Assembly (NCBI GenBank): GCA_910579165.1 | Contig: CAJTTF010000001.1 | Location: 124,001 to 188,000, forward strand | Origin: an uncultured Atopobiaceae bacterium | GTDB lineage: Bacteria > Actinomycetota > Coriobacteriia > Coriobacteriales > Atopobiaceae | Length of the DNA: 64,000 bases | Direction: 5' to 3' | In this document: positions 17,986 to 26,711 of the stretch, in pieces | Numbering within the stretch: position 1 is the first letter of the stretch | Layout of the letters: each line of letters opens with the position of its first letter | Position numbers and translations under genes: made by a program | Notes under the pieces: model-generated | The model's database searches: none | Told to the model about the DNA's origin: nothing | The model's input: the letters and a program-made list of their open reading frames with translations, nothing else

Positions 17986-18220
17986 TTTCAGAAATACTTC
18001 CGTAGGAATTGCCGTCCTCGTCTGTTCCGGCCTCCGTTGTTTCTGTAATGAGTTGATCTGGGGCATCCTCTATTGCATGTGCAATTTTTTGCTCCGGATA
18101 CTTATCTTCAATGTCATGCTGGGGCGTAATGGATGCTTCCATAGAGCCAGTCTCATTCTCTAGCTTGCCCTCTTCAAAAATGTCATTGATGATTTCTCTC
18201 TCTGCATCGGACTCTGCCAT
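17966..18220 (-). CDS. Small acidic hypothetical protein
   Basis: I do not recognise this 84-residue protein. It is strongly acidic (Glu/Asp about a quarter of residues), has no membrane segment and no Cys, and starts MAESDAEREIINDIF. The ATG at 18220 is preceded by AAAGGGG at good spacing, which argues that it is translated; an in-frame ATG at 18322 has no such site. Its 3' end overlaps the start of the CDF exporter by 20 bp, so the two would be coupled. Low complexity leaves open that it is a chance reading frame. Confidence 0.5.
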   Translation of the reverse strand: MAESDAEREIINDIFEEGKLENETGSMEASITPQHDIEDKYPEQKIAHAIEDAPDQLITETTEAGTDEDGNSYGSISENVTGEA

Positions 18221-18413
18221 GATGACCCCTTTCACTTGATTGAAGTTGACGTTTACGTGCTGGGCGAGGTAAGGTTTTGCGCTCTCTAGATAGTGCGCAC
18301 AGCATATTTCCAAATCACTCATGCAGCGCGTTTTGTGTTTGTATCTTTACCCGTTTCCTCCCTCAAAAAACAGCCTGTTGACATAAAATGAGCAGAGCTA
18401 TTTTGCGGTTCCT

Positions 18414-18497
18414 TTGGCAGAGCCTCATTGGGAGAGCTTTGATGGCAGATGCTTATTAGGAGATCCCTATTGGCAAGGCCTTATGAGGAGCTGTAAG
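18414..18497. repeat. Three degenerate 28-bp tandem repeats
   Basis: Units beginning TTGGCAGAG, ATGGCAGAT and TTGGCAAGG at 18414, 18442 and 18470 have an even 28-bp spacing and each continues with a TTATTAGGAG-like stretch. They lie in the 355-bp gap between the acidic gene and the PTH2 gene; nothing else was recognised in that gap apart from the start duplication. Confidence 0.6.
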
Positions 18498-18524
18498 AGT
18501 AGAAGATTGTTAAACACGTATTGC

Positions 18525-18598
18525 CGGGAGAAGCGCCATGAGCACGAATCGCTATAGATGCCAGGGAGAAGCGCAATGAGCACGAATCACTATAGAGC
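18525..18598 (+). repeat. 38-bp duplication of the PTH2 start region, creating a short upstream ORF
   Basis: GGGAGAAGCGC followed by ATGAGCACGAATC occurs twice, 38 bp apart. The upstream ATG at 18538 opens a 13-codon frame that stops with TGA at 18577-18579, overlapping the true ATG at 18576 as ATGA, the geometry of translational coupling. Confidence 0.75.
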
Positions 18599-19043
18599 AA
18601 AGCAGATGATAGTCATGCGTCGTGATCTTGGCATGCGCAAGGGAAAAATTGCAGCCCAAGCCGGCCATGCTTGTGTTGAAGCTACGCTGCTCGCTCTCTC
18701 GCGCTACGGTATGCTCGATCGCATCCGCACGCAAGGTCAGCGCATCGAGCTTGTGCCCGGGGGAGCAAAAAAACGTTTTGGCCATGGCTCACGTACCTCT
18801 AACGGCGAAGCACTCCAGACTTGGTTTGAAGAAGGAATTGCCAAGGTGTGTGTCTACGTTGACTCCGAGAAGGAACTTCTTGAAATTGCGCAAAAAGGCC
18901 ACGATAAAGGCTTTATTGTTGCCCTCATCAAAGACGCCGGAAAAACGGAATTTGACAATAGGCCAACGCTAACGTGTTTAGCCTTTGAGCCCCTTTACGC
19001 CGAGCAAATCGACCCCATCACCGGATCGTTGCCGCTCTTTTAG
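18576..19043 (+). CDS. PTH2-family peptidyl-tRNA hydrolase
   Basis: A 155-residue protein of the PTH2 (Bit1) family, which hydrolyses the ester between peptide and tRNA to recycle stalled peptidyl-tRNA. Recognisable blocks are KQMIVMRRDLGMRKGKIAAQ, then AGHACVEA, the TWFEEGIAKVCVYV segment and the terminal TCLAFEPLYAEQIDPITG, which matches the family's closing T-x2-A-x-GP...D-x-TG block with EP in place of GP. This type is typical of archaea and eukaryotes but also occurs in some Actinomycetota. The ATG at 18576 is preceded by AGGGAGAAG; a Met at 18558 is less likely. Confidence 0.85.
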   Translation: MSTNHYRAKQMIVMRRDLGMRKGKIAAQAGHACVEATLLALSRYGMLDRIRTQGQRIELVPGGAKKRFGHGSRTSNGEALQTWFEEGIAKVCVYVDSEKELLEIAQKGHDKGFIVALIKDAGKTEFDNRPTLTCLAFEPLYAEQIDPITGSLPLF

Positions 19044-19207
19044 CATTTGAGAAACACCTGCTGCACTGGCAGCATCCGTTGCACCGTTCGTGCCACTTAT
19101 ACCAGCAGCACCCTTGGGAAATCAATTTGTGAAAAAACAGATACCATCAATGGGATGCTGTATATGATGCTGTCAAAATAGTAGTTAAACAAAACCAGGA
19201 GATAGTT

Positions 19208-20539
19208 TTGGATCCGATAGCTATTGTCGCCCAACTCGTCGAGAAGCATGCTTTCGCGCATCCACTCTTCGTGCGGAACCTTCTTGCTACTGCCTACAAA
19301 ACAGTAACGTTGCGAGGAGCTTTTGCAAATGTGCATACGTATCGCGGAGCAACGGATCGTTTTAACGGCGAGATTGCTAAAACTATCACTAGATCTTTCC
19401 TTCGTCCCCATCGCGCCGTCATGGTAAACGTCTTCATGCCCTGCGAGATGCTCTATGCCGCCAACGTCACTGCGATGTTTCCCGAGGGGATTTCCGTCTA
19501 TGTTGCCTGCACGCAATCTTCGCTGCCTTTTGCGCAGGCTGCTGAAGAAGCGGGCGTTCCTGAGTCTTTTTGCTCGTATCACAAGATTATGCTTGGCATG
19601 GACGCGCGAGGCGTACTTCCAAAAACTGCCATGATTGCCAATACAACTCTTGCATGCGATGCAAACCAACTCTCTTTCCGGCTTCTTTCCGAGAAACCAG
19701 ATGGCACTCGCGTACCCCGTGCGGTCATAGAGGTGCCCTACAGCGGAACGACCTCAGAGGATGCTGTGCGAGACGTTGCAAAACAGTTGAAGAATATGGT
19801 GAAAGAGATGGAGAGGGCACTGGGTGTACGGGTTTGCGAAGACGCTTTGATTGCAACTTGCAAGAGGAGCCATAAGACGCTTTGTAACATGCGCGACTAC
19901 CTAAAGATCCGATCATCGATTGATTTGCCTACCACACTGAGCGGCGAGCTCTGCACGCTCATTGCTACTCACATTATGGCGGGATCTAAGGCGGCACTTG
20001 AGTTTTCTAAGAATCTGCTCTCTCTTGCAGAGCGGAAAGATCTGGATATTGAGACACAAGGAACAGCCGCTTTATGCAAACGAGATACGACTCGCATCTT
20101 CTGGATACATACGCTTCCCAATTGGCAACAGGCCATCATGGATCTTTTTGAAACCAATAAGGCATCCTCTGATGCTGCAGCAGAAATTGTTGGCAACGAT
20201 ATGGCCTACGATTTTCTTTATACCCTTGAGGATCTGAATCCCCAAGATCCCTATGACTATATGGCGCGGCGGCTTGTTATGAGTTCTTCAAACGGTCCGG
20301 CAACGAGAAGAATTGCATGCGCCCTTTCTGCTGCAAAAGAGTCGGGCGCAAACGGTGCTATCCTCTTTGCACATTGGGGCTGCAGACAGACTGCTGGAAT
20401 GGCACAGCTTGCCAAGGAGGCATTTGAGAGGGAAGGAATACCTCTGCTGGTGCTTGACGGAGACGGTTGCGATCCACGAAATGTTCCAGATGGCCAGATG
20501 GTGACGCGTCTCGAGGCCTTTATTGAGCAGCTATCTTAA
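19208..20539 (+). CDS. 2-hydroxyacyl-CoA dehydratase D/HgdB-type component
   Basis: A 443-residue protein with the features of the HgdB/BcrB/double-cubane family: a VFMPCEMLYAANV segment with a cluster-binding Cys, and the strongly conserved C-terminal GCRQTAGMAQLAKEAF followed by LLVLDGDGCDPRN. Family members bind Fe-S clusters and perform ATP-driven low-potential reductions such as dehydration of 2-hydroxyacyl-CoA; the double-cubane subgroup reduces small molecules such as acetylene. The usual ATPase activator is not in this window. A TTG start with CCAGGAG upstream is used. The gene ends convergently, its stop overlapping that of the next gene within a TTAA. Confidence 0.8.
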   Translation: MDPIAIVAQLVEKHAFAHPLFVRNLLATAYKTVTLRGAFANVHTYRGATDRFNGEIAKTITRSFLRPHRAVMVNVFMPCEMLYAANVTAMFPEGISVYVACTQSSLPFAQAAEEAGVPESFCSYHKIMLGMDARGVLPKTAMIANTTLACDANQLSFRLLSEKPDGTRVPRAVIEVPYSGTTSEDAVRDVAKQLKNMVKEMERALGVRVCEDALIATCKRSHKTLCNMRDYLKIRSSIDLPTTLSGELCTLIATHIMAGSKAALEFSKNLLSLAERKDLDIETQGTAALCKRDTTRIFWIHTLPNWQQAIMDLFETNKASSDAAAEIVGNDMAYDFLYTLEDLNPQDPYDYMARRLVMSSSNGPATRRIACALSAAKESGANGAILFAHWGCRQTAGMAQLAKEAFEREGIPLLVLDGDGCDPRNVPDGQMVTRLEAFIEQLS

Positions 20540-21813
20540 AGCGACTCACGTGTGCGCGTGGCGTTTGCCGGGTCCATCGTCATCGTTTGGAACCTATTCT
20601 GCATGTATGCATCATCGTAGTGGCGCTCGCAGAATTTCTCTACCTGTGTGGTTATGGGATCACCTGCTTCTCGCTTGTACCAGCAGTCAATTGTCACGAT
20701 GGTGAAGAGGCCATCAAAAATAAGAAGCAATGCACATGCAGTGGTAAGGGTGTAGCGAATACTCCAAGGGATCTTTTTGACAAAGTAGAGCATGACGGGC
20801 AGAAGTAACTTAATCCAAAGAACGCCGAGAAGACCCCAAAAGCACATGAACATAAAGTTTGTGCGTCCACCAATACTTAAGAACGTTCCCGTGTAATTCC
20901 AGGCGGTTATACCAAAGGCATATTCCATAAAGTAGGAAACACAGAATTCAAAAGCACCACCCAAAACAGCCGACACAAGAAAAATGAGCCAGATGGGCTT
21001 TGAATGAAATCTGTTCAAGGCAATCGTCATGATGACAGCGCCAAATCCATAAATAGGACTGAACGGCCCCCATAGAATGCCCGCGCGATCCTGGTATCCA
21101 CCAAAAACGATGGCATGATAAATCGTTTCGATGACAAGACCAAGAATAGCAGCGATGACGAAAATCCAAAACAGATTGAAAAAATTGAGGGTGATGTAAC
21201 CTTTGCCCAAAGGTCGGCCGGGTACGTATGTGCGCTCTGAGCTTGCGTGAAGCATTTCCTTCAGAGTCTCGTGTTGCGTATCTTCGTTTGCGCGCTCAAG
21301 GGCAAGCTGCGGATCAAAATAAGAATGCAAAGCAATGAGGAGAGCAAGCATAAGGCCATAGAAGATGAGGATAGAACTAATTCCAAATAGCATCATGTGC
21401 GCAAGGATGAGAGTGACCACATCCAGAAGGAGCGCCTCTGTGATGTGCAGGCGCCAGTAGGTGACACCTCGTAACATGCGCAAAGCAAGCCAGATGGCTC
21501 CAACCGAGAAAAGCACCATACAGATAATTTCTATAAGAAGAATTGAGATGGAGATAGAGAGATTTGCCACATAAGCTGTACCTTGTGCAAAATCAAGAAC
21601 GGCGTGCTGCGTAATAACAGCACAGAGGGGTATCAAGAAGCAGGCGGCAATAAGCAGAAGAACCGCATACACAAATGCCGGCGCCTCAATAACGTGGGTT
21701 CCCACCTTAACGGTATGAGGGGCATTGGGAAGGTTCTTTGCGAGGCGCTGCACCGCCTCTTCTTCACGGTTTTTGAGATTGCGATGGGCCTCTGAAACTT
21801 TGTTCTTTATCAC
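20536..21813 (-). CDS. Membrane protein of the putative ABC transporter permease (CmpB) family
   Basis: The N-terminal half has four to five hydrophobic segments; the C-terminal half has the conserved block of the PF06541-type family: LGLVIETIYHAIV, RAGILWGPFSPIYGFGAVIM, then a FEFCVSYFMEYAF segment and WNYTGTFLSIGGR. Despite the family name, no ABC partner is near and transport has not been shown. The GTG at 21813 is chosen because AAGAAGGAG lies seven bases upstream; that sequence is inside the alternative frame starting with TTG at 21834. A related but shorter protein is encoded at 31234. Confidence 0.75.
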   Translation of the reverse strand: MIKNKVSEAHRNLKNREEEAVQRLAKNLPNAPHTVKVGTHVIEAPAFVYAVLLLIAACFLIPLCAVITQHAVLDFAQGTAYVANLSISISILLIEIICMVLFSVGAIWLALRMLRGVTYWRLHITEALLLDVVTLILAHMMLFGISSILIFYGLMLALLIALHSYFDPQLALERANEDTQHETLKEMLHASSERTYVPGRPLGKGYITLNFFNLFWIFVIAAILGLVIETIYHAIVFGGYQDRAGILWGPFSPIYGFGAVIMTIALNRFHSKPIWLIFLVSAVLGGAFEFCVSYFMEYAFGITAWNYTGTFLSIGGRTNFMFMCFWGLLGVLWIKLLLPVMLYFVKKIPWSIRYTLTTACALLLIFDGLFTIVTIDCWYKREAGDPITTQVEKFCERHYDDAYMQNRFQTMTMDPANATRTRESL

Positions 21814-21873
21814 TGCGGTCTCCTTCTTATTCAATGCTCATTACACGTATTTACTTTCCCAATCATTCGGCGG

Positions 21874-23097
21874 TTAGTTTTCTATTACCTGTTTAATGAC
21901 ATCCTGAGTAACTTTCATAGCATTGCCAGCAACTTCTCGGGCTGCTTCACCCGCCGCTTGCACGGCGGCGGTCACCTTGTTCTGTAAATCCTGTGCTTTA
22001 CTGGTGGCTACATTGCTCATGAGGCGGCCGAAGAAATCCATCACGTAATCACGCGTTTCTTTTGATGTGGCAGGAATCTCAGCTGCAATCTTGCGGATCA
22101 CTGTTGGATCGGTGGAAAGCAGCTCGCTTAGCGTGGTGATGTTTGCCCGATCCAACATGTCAAAAAACTCTGTAAACACTGCACGCCGCTTCTCGTTGCT
22201 TGCTGACTTAAACCAGGATTCAAAGGTTTCAACAATAGGGGCGGCTCCCTCTTCAATTTCTTGTGTGGTTGCCGGAACAAAAGCACACTTGTCGACTTGC
22301 CATGAAAGGCCGCTATGTTGGTAAATGCCCTTCTCGGAGCTTTGGATGATCTTATTGGGAAGGGGTGCATAGAGAAGCTGTCCCACTACGTCAAACGCGG
22401 GCAGAATGGTGAAAATTTTGGGTCTTATTGCGTTGAGCGTCTCACGCGAGAGAACATCCTCGGTGAATCCAGGACCGTCATTATCCCAAATCTTCACAAT
22501 GCGTCGTTGTATGCTGGGCTTGGCGAGCGCACCGGCGTACATTGCAAGATTGGCACCTTTGGAATGGCCGCCCAGCATTATCTTGGAAAACGGGGTATTC
22601 AACATGTTGCATGTTTGATTGACGTAGCTCAGGGCCTCACGTTGCGCCGCCGCGGTCATGTAGGTCATGGCAAAATTTTCGCGCCAACCCAAAAGTGTGT
22701 TGTCCGTTCCTCTAAAGCTAATGTATGTGGTTCGGTTGGGCAGTGAAACGTGAAAAGCAAAGAACTGCTCTTGCGAGTCGTGATCAAGCGTGGAACGCAA
22801 TTTGGAAAGCCGTGCTTCTCTGAATCGCCTGCCATTTGCCATCTTTTCAGGTAGAAAGTGCGTGAGCGGGGAGACCACTCCTTCGTAGGAGTTGACTTCG
22901 TTGGTTCGACCCAAATCTGCGTATTTCTGCGCCATCTCTCGCACGCTGATGGAGCCGCCTTCTTCCACGGTGGAAATAATGCCATCAAGATCAAGGTAGG
23001 AAAGCTGTGCGAGTATTGCGTTGTCTACCTCGTTAAAGGGAGCGACGTTGAAAGGAACGTCGCCGCGCCAATCAAGATAATCGAGCATATTTGGCAT
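21874..23097 (-). CDS. DUF2974 alpha/beta-hydrolase-like protein
   Basis: A 407-residue cytoplasmic protein of the DUF2974 (Mbeg1-like) family. The lipase-like nucleophile elbow is GGHSKGANLAMYAG, preceded by YISFRGTDNTLLGWRENF and followed by IWDNDGPGF, all hallmarks of the family. An esterase or lipase-like activity is plausible but not established. The last 60 residues are Ala/Val/Gln-rich amphipathic helix. The start is supported by AAGGAG upstream of the ATG. The 424-bp gap behind it holds degenerate repeats. Confidence 0.8.
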   Translation of the reverse strand: MPNMLDYLDWRGDVPFNVAPFNEVDNAILAQLSYLDLDGIISTVEEGGSISVREMAQKYADLGRTNEVNSYEGVVSPLTHFLPEKMANGRRFREARLSKLRSTLDHDSQEQFFAFHVSLPNRTTYISFRGTDNTLLGWRENFAMTYMTAAAQREALSYVNQTCNMLNTPFSKIMLGGHSKGANLAMYAGALAKPSIQRRIVKIWDNDGPGFTEDVLSRETLNAIRPKIFTILPAFDVVGQLLYAPLPNKIIQSSEKGIYQHSGLSWQVDKCAFVPATTQEIEEGAAPIVETFESWFKSASNEKRRAVFTEFFDMLDRANITTLSELLSTDPTVIRKIAAEIPATSKETRDYVMDFFGRLMSNVATSKAQDLQNKVTAAVQAAGEAAREVAGNAMKVTQDVIKQVIEN

Positions 23098-23273
23098 AGA
23101 AACTCCTTCTTAGCTTGTACGTTAGTTTGTATCCCAGCATCCGCCTTGGTGTAAGCGTTGGCATGCTTTTTAGCACGAGCCTTAAGATGGACCGTGCTGC
23201 GAACCTTGGCACGAACCTGGGCATAAACCTCGGATCTGAGCGGTTGCCCTTTGTTCTTTAATTATCTCCTTTT

Positions 23274-23480
23274 TGCCTTTGCTATACAGAAAAAGTAGGG
23301 AAGCCTCAAAAATAGGCATGGCCTATAAAGAACTAGGTATGTTCTAAAAGTAGATACGCCCTACAAGAATAGATATGACCCAACAAGTAGAGAGCCCTGT
23401 AAATAGAAGAGCGGAGAGCTCTATAGAAAACAAGAGTGGTGAGTTCAATAAAAGAATTAAGGTGCGAATCCTGTAAAAAT
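23274..23480. repeat. Degenerate ~20-bp repeats in a 424-bp gap (23098-23521)
   Basis: A series of short units such as AATAGGCATGGCCTATAAAG, AACTAGGTATGTTCTAAAAG and AATAGATATGACCCAACAAG follows at roughly 17-20-bp spacing, each ending in AAAG or similar. The remainder of the gap (23098-23273) shows further weak repetition of GCACGAGCCTTA-like words. I see no gene or RNA here. Confidence 0.5.
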
Positions 23481-23521
23481 ATACGTCCCAAAGAATTGCC
23501 GAGAAATCTCGCTGGGTCTCA

Positions 23522-24181
23522 CTACTGGCGTGAAAAAAGCTTACGGAATTCGCTAAAGAAAGCTTCACGAAAGAAGACAAGCAATACCAGTAAAAAGAGC
23601 GCCCCACATCCTGCGCTTACCCAGGCGAGTGGCCTAAACGTTGACCACCCGGCCCACAGGCAAACCAGCGGAAGCATTCCGCAAACGATATCAAAGATGA
23701 GATATTTGGCGAAGTTTTCAATAAACGACGTGCGAAGCATGCAGCACATAACCATGTCAAAGCCAAGCGCAACAAGACAAACGATAGGAATGGCAAAATC
23801 AACTACCCATTCCAGTCCCGTAAAAGCATAAAGAAGAAAACCAGCCGCAATCAAAATCAATATGTAGCGCGAAGAACTTCTGATAAATCCGGGGTTTACC
23901 CGCAGCATGTTGTAGACAAAGCCAAAATTAAGCGCCACGGCAATGATAGAAAGAAGAGCTATGTTGCCCGGAAGCACGTGTGTGCCCCACAGTATTGCCA
24001 ACGCAATGATTCCCGCCCCCGAGAAAAACTCAACAAGTTTAAGTGCAATGCGCCAAGGCTTAGTGATGAGCTGGTGCGGAAAGACCGCAGGGGACGGCGT
24101 CCCGCGGAGTTCTCCTCCGCAGAGTGAGCAATGCATAAGCTTGCCCGTATAATCCACTTGACAACGATTACATCGCAGCAT
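23522..24181 (-). CDS. Zinc-ribbon integral membrane protein (DUF6320-like)
   Basis: A 219-residue protein starting with a rubredoxin-like zinc ribbon, CNRCQVDYTG...CSLCGGEL (two CxxC pairs), followed by about six membrane segments. This arrangement resembles small proteins found beside condensation-domain acyltransferases in Firmicutes and Actinomycetota (I think DUF6320). Its start overlaps the end of the acyltransferase gene by 14 bp, so it is the last of a three-gene operon with an acyltransferase and an alpha/beta hydrolase. Role unknown; a membrane partner for lipid or glycan acylation would fit. Confidence 0.7.
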   Translation of the reverse strand: MLRCNRCQVDYTGKLMHCSLCGGELRGTPSPAVFPHQLITKPWRIALKLVEFFSGAGIIALAILWGTHVLPGNIALLSIIAVALNFGFVYNMLRVNPGFIRSSSRYILILIAAGFLLYAFTGLEWVVDFAIPIVCLVALGFDMVMCCMLRTSFIENFAKYLIFDIVCGMLPLVCLWAGWSTFRPLAWVSAGCGALFLLVLLVFFREAFFSEFRKLFSRQ

Positions 24182-25622
24182 GTATACCGTCTTTCTCGGA
24201 ACCGGAAAAGGTTTCCAAAAGTTCCGCTCGACTGGAATTTATGTAAGTATCAACACCTGATTCGGTAAAGTAGCGCACCACATGGCGCACCATATCGAAA
24301 TTGGTGTAGACAGTGGAGATACCTATGGACAAGTCTCCTGAACAACTGGCAATGACAAAATTGATGCCGGCAGTTCCTGTAAGGATATTGATGTTCTGAA
24401 CGTAGTGCTCCAGTGCTGGGTCAAGCTTCACGACGCCTACATTGGAGACGGTCGTTGTTTGGTCTTTACGCGTCATCCAGCTGATAACGGAAACTACCTT
24501 GTCTTTTATAAACACGGGAGCCATTTGAATCAACCGATTCTTTTCAAATGAGACCATCTGCATCATGCGAGGCTTGAGATTTTCGCGTTTGCCGCCCTCT
24601 TTTAGTTGCTCTTGAATCTCACGAGCCAGCTCTGGGATTGCGGGTTCCTGGCCAGCCGGCACGACGGTATGCGACACAAAGAGAAGCCCGAAAAAATTCT
24701 TCGTCGTCTCACTCTTAAAGACCGTGCGCAAATCCACGGGAACTCCTATGCGGATAATCTCTCCGGCCTGCGCATCCTTCATATCGCGGCGAATGGAGCT
24801 TATAACTACGGCGATAACAAGAGAGGTGAGACTTACGCCCATCTTGTGGGCAAGGTCCAGAACATCTGACACTTTCATATGGAGTTCCATGAACGTTGGA
24901 TCCTCTTGCACCTTGATGCCGCTAATTTGATAGGCGCTTTTCAGCTTTGTTGCCACTCCTCCTACACGTTCGTAATACTTGGAGTAGGAATCCTCAGCTT
25001 TTTCACTGTCGGTACCTTGATAGGCAAGCTCAACGTTTTGAATTTGGTAGCGGATCAGAATGTACTGGCGCAGAAGTTCTTGAAAGAACGCCACGGTGCC
25101 GCGGCCATCAGAGACCATATGTGAAACCTCAAAGTTAATGCGCTCTCTAAAGTAGCTTATGCGCACAAGGGGCGACTTTGCACCAAAATGGAGCCGCGCG
25201 CAGATAGGTTGATTCTCTGGCGTGACCGTGGGAACCGTGTCCATCTCCTGCAGGTAATGCCAAAAAAAGCCGGTACGCAGACATACATTAAAGTTGGGGA
25301 ACTCTTCTATGGTTTTATTAAATGCTTCCTGCAGAACCACAGGGTCTACGGTTTCGGTCATTTGCGCGCTCAATCTAAAGACCGTTTGAAAGGGACGCCC
25401 TAGTTCTGAAACGTAGTAGTTGCCAATGTTGTCGAGCCTGTACCACGCATCCCGCTTGGGGATTTTTTGTTTTCTGACGCTCGCAGCGCTTCGTGTGCGC
25501 GCCTCGTTTCGATCTTTATTTGACCTGCAACCTGTTCCGCCCGAGCCCACCGAGCCGCCTTTGACTCCCGAGCCGCGCACATCTACCGTCCCGCCCATTC
25601 CGTGTGCCCGCTGCTTGCTCAT
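24168..25622 (-). CDS. Condensation-domain-like acyltransferase
   Basis: A 484-residue cytoplasmic protein of the CoA-dependent acyltransferase/condensation fold. The catalytic HxxxDG motif is present as SHMVSDGRGT near residue 166, and a VPVDLRTVF segment near residue 300 corresponds to the family's second conserved region. Related proteins are annotated alcohol acetyltransferase or PapA-like. Residues 1-50 are Gly/Arg/Ser-rich and probably disordered. It overlaps the upstream hydrolase gene by four bases (ATGA) and the downstream zinc-ribbon membrane gene by 14, so the three are translationally coupled; they probably install and remove acyl groups on a common substrate. Confidence 0.75.
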   Translation of the reverse strand: MSKQRAHGMGGTVDVRGSGVKGGSVGSGGTGCRSNKDRNEARTRSAASVRKQKIPKRDAWYRLDNIGNYYVSELGRPFQTVFRLSAQMTETVDPVVLQEAFNKTIEEFPNFNVCLRTGFFWHYLQEMDTVPTVTPENQPICARLHFGAKSPLVRISYFRERINFEVSHMVSDGRGTVAFFQELLRQYILIRYQIQNVELAYQGTDSEKAEDSYSKYYERVGGVATKLKSAYQISGIKVQEDPTFMELHMKVSDVLDLAHKMGVSLTSLVIAVVISSIRRDMKDAQAGEIIRIGVPVDLRTVFKSETTKNFFGLLFVSHTVVPAGQEPAIPELAREIQEQLKEGGKRENLKPRMMQMVSFEKNRLIQMAPVFIKDKVVSVISWMTRKDQTTTVSNVGVVKLDPALEHYVQNINILTGTAGINFVIASCSGDLSIGISTVYTNFDMVRHVVRYFTESGVDTYINSSRAELLETFSGSEKDGIHAAM

Positions 25623-26692
25623 GATGTACGTTCCGGAAGTGGCTCGGTGGTCTTGGGATCCAGATGCAGCCAGCCGTAATCTCCACGAAAGAAGTTCTTG
25701 TAATGTTTTTGTGCTGGCAGAGACGTCCCATCAAGGAAGTACGCAAGAATGCGATATGTGTTTTGGATGGTTTCCGCCGCAACGGGGCTCAACAGATATC
25801 CGTGCATGGCAGAGAGTACTCTAAAACTCTCCACCTTGTTTTGCGCTTCATCAAGAAGGTGCGCATAGTGTTCGTCTTCATCGCGTAGAGGGCAAAGCTC
25901 CGCACTAATGATGAGGGTACGGGGCAGGTTAGTGTTGTCTTTTTCCAGTAGCGGTGCAAAGTAGGGATTCTCAAGATCCTCTGCTCGAGATGCGTAAAGT
26001 TCTACGTAATCTACCATGTCTTTAGCGGTCAGCATGAAATCCTTGCCGTTTGCGTGTACCGAGTAAAAAGGCGAATCGGGTCCGTAGTCGTTATTGAGGG
26101 CGGGGTAGATAAGCACCTGATTCTTTGGCGAAAAATCACCTCTGTCGCGCGCCATTAAGGAAACAACTGCCGCAAGGTTTCCGCCGGCGGAATCTCCCAT
26201 GATGACAATCTTATTTGGGTCAACATCGTCCAAAATGCGCCCTGTAAAAAGCTCGCGCGCAACCAGGTAGCAATCTTCCGCCGCAACGGGAAAGCGGTGC
26301 TCTGGCGCACGACGGTATTCAACGGCCACCACCCGGCGCTCCGTAGCATGGGCGAGGTCTGCAAGGGCATCCGCATAAAGCTCCGTAGTGCCAGAAACCC
26401 ATCCGCCACCATGGAAGAAAAGAATGGTGCCCCGCCAAGTTTGCGCAATTTCCACTCCTGTCTCGCGCGAAAACTCAAGTGTACGTGGAGTAAAAATACG
26501 TAATAGAAGCTTTGTGCCATCGTTTGCTTTAACATGCTGCGTATCCTGCGTTACCCTAAAGTTGGGAGGCTCCACACGAGCAGCGCCGTCCTCTAAAGCC
26601 CTCTGGGCTCGCAAGCTCTCTTCCACGGAAGGCTTAAAGTGTGTGTACGCACGAACAATCGCCCGCCTCGTTTTTTCAAATGGATGAATCAT
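25619..26692 (-). CDS. Alpha/beta hydrolase of the hormone-sensitive-lipase type
   Basis: An esterase with the HSL-family oxyanion motif FHGGGWVSGT, nucleophile elbow GDSAGGNLAAVV, and a catalytic His in the MHGYLLSP region near the C-terminus. It should hydrolyse short-chain carboxylic esters. The Met at 26692 is chosen; an in-frame start at 26734 would overlap the divergent gene. It is the first gene of a tightly overlapping operon with the acyltransferase and zinc-ribbon membrane protein. With the divergent start at 26712 there is almost no room for separate promoters, so at least one of the two starts may lie further inside. Confidence 0.82.
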   Translation of the reverse strand: MIHPFEKTRRAIVRAYTHFKPSVEESLRAQRALEDGAARVEPPNFRVTQDTQHVKANDGTKLLLRIFTPRTLEFSRETGVEIAQTWRGTILFFHGGGWVSGTTELYADALADLAHATERRVVAVEYRRAPEHRFPVAAEDCYLVARELFTGRILDDVDPNKIVIMGDSAGGNLAAVVSLMARDRGDFSPKNQVLIYPALNNDYGPDSPFYSVHANGKDFMLTAKDMVDYVELYASRAEDLENPYFAPLLEKDNTNLPRTLIISAELCPLRDEDEHYAHLLDEAQNKVESFRVLSAMHGYLLSPVAAETIQNTYRILAYFLDGTSLPAQKHYKNFFRGDYGWLHLDPKTTEPLPERTS

Positions 26693-26711
26693 AGTGATAA
26701 GCTTACCCAAT

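Noticed and set aside
19097..19669. A 190-codon minus-strand frame at the start of the dehydratase gene
   Set aside because: It overlaps the conserved plus-strand gene and its composition is typical of an antisense shadow.
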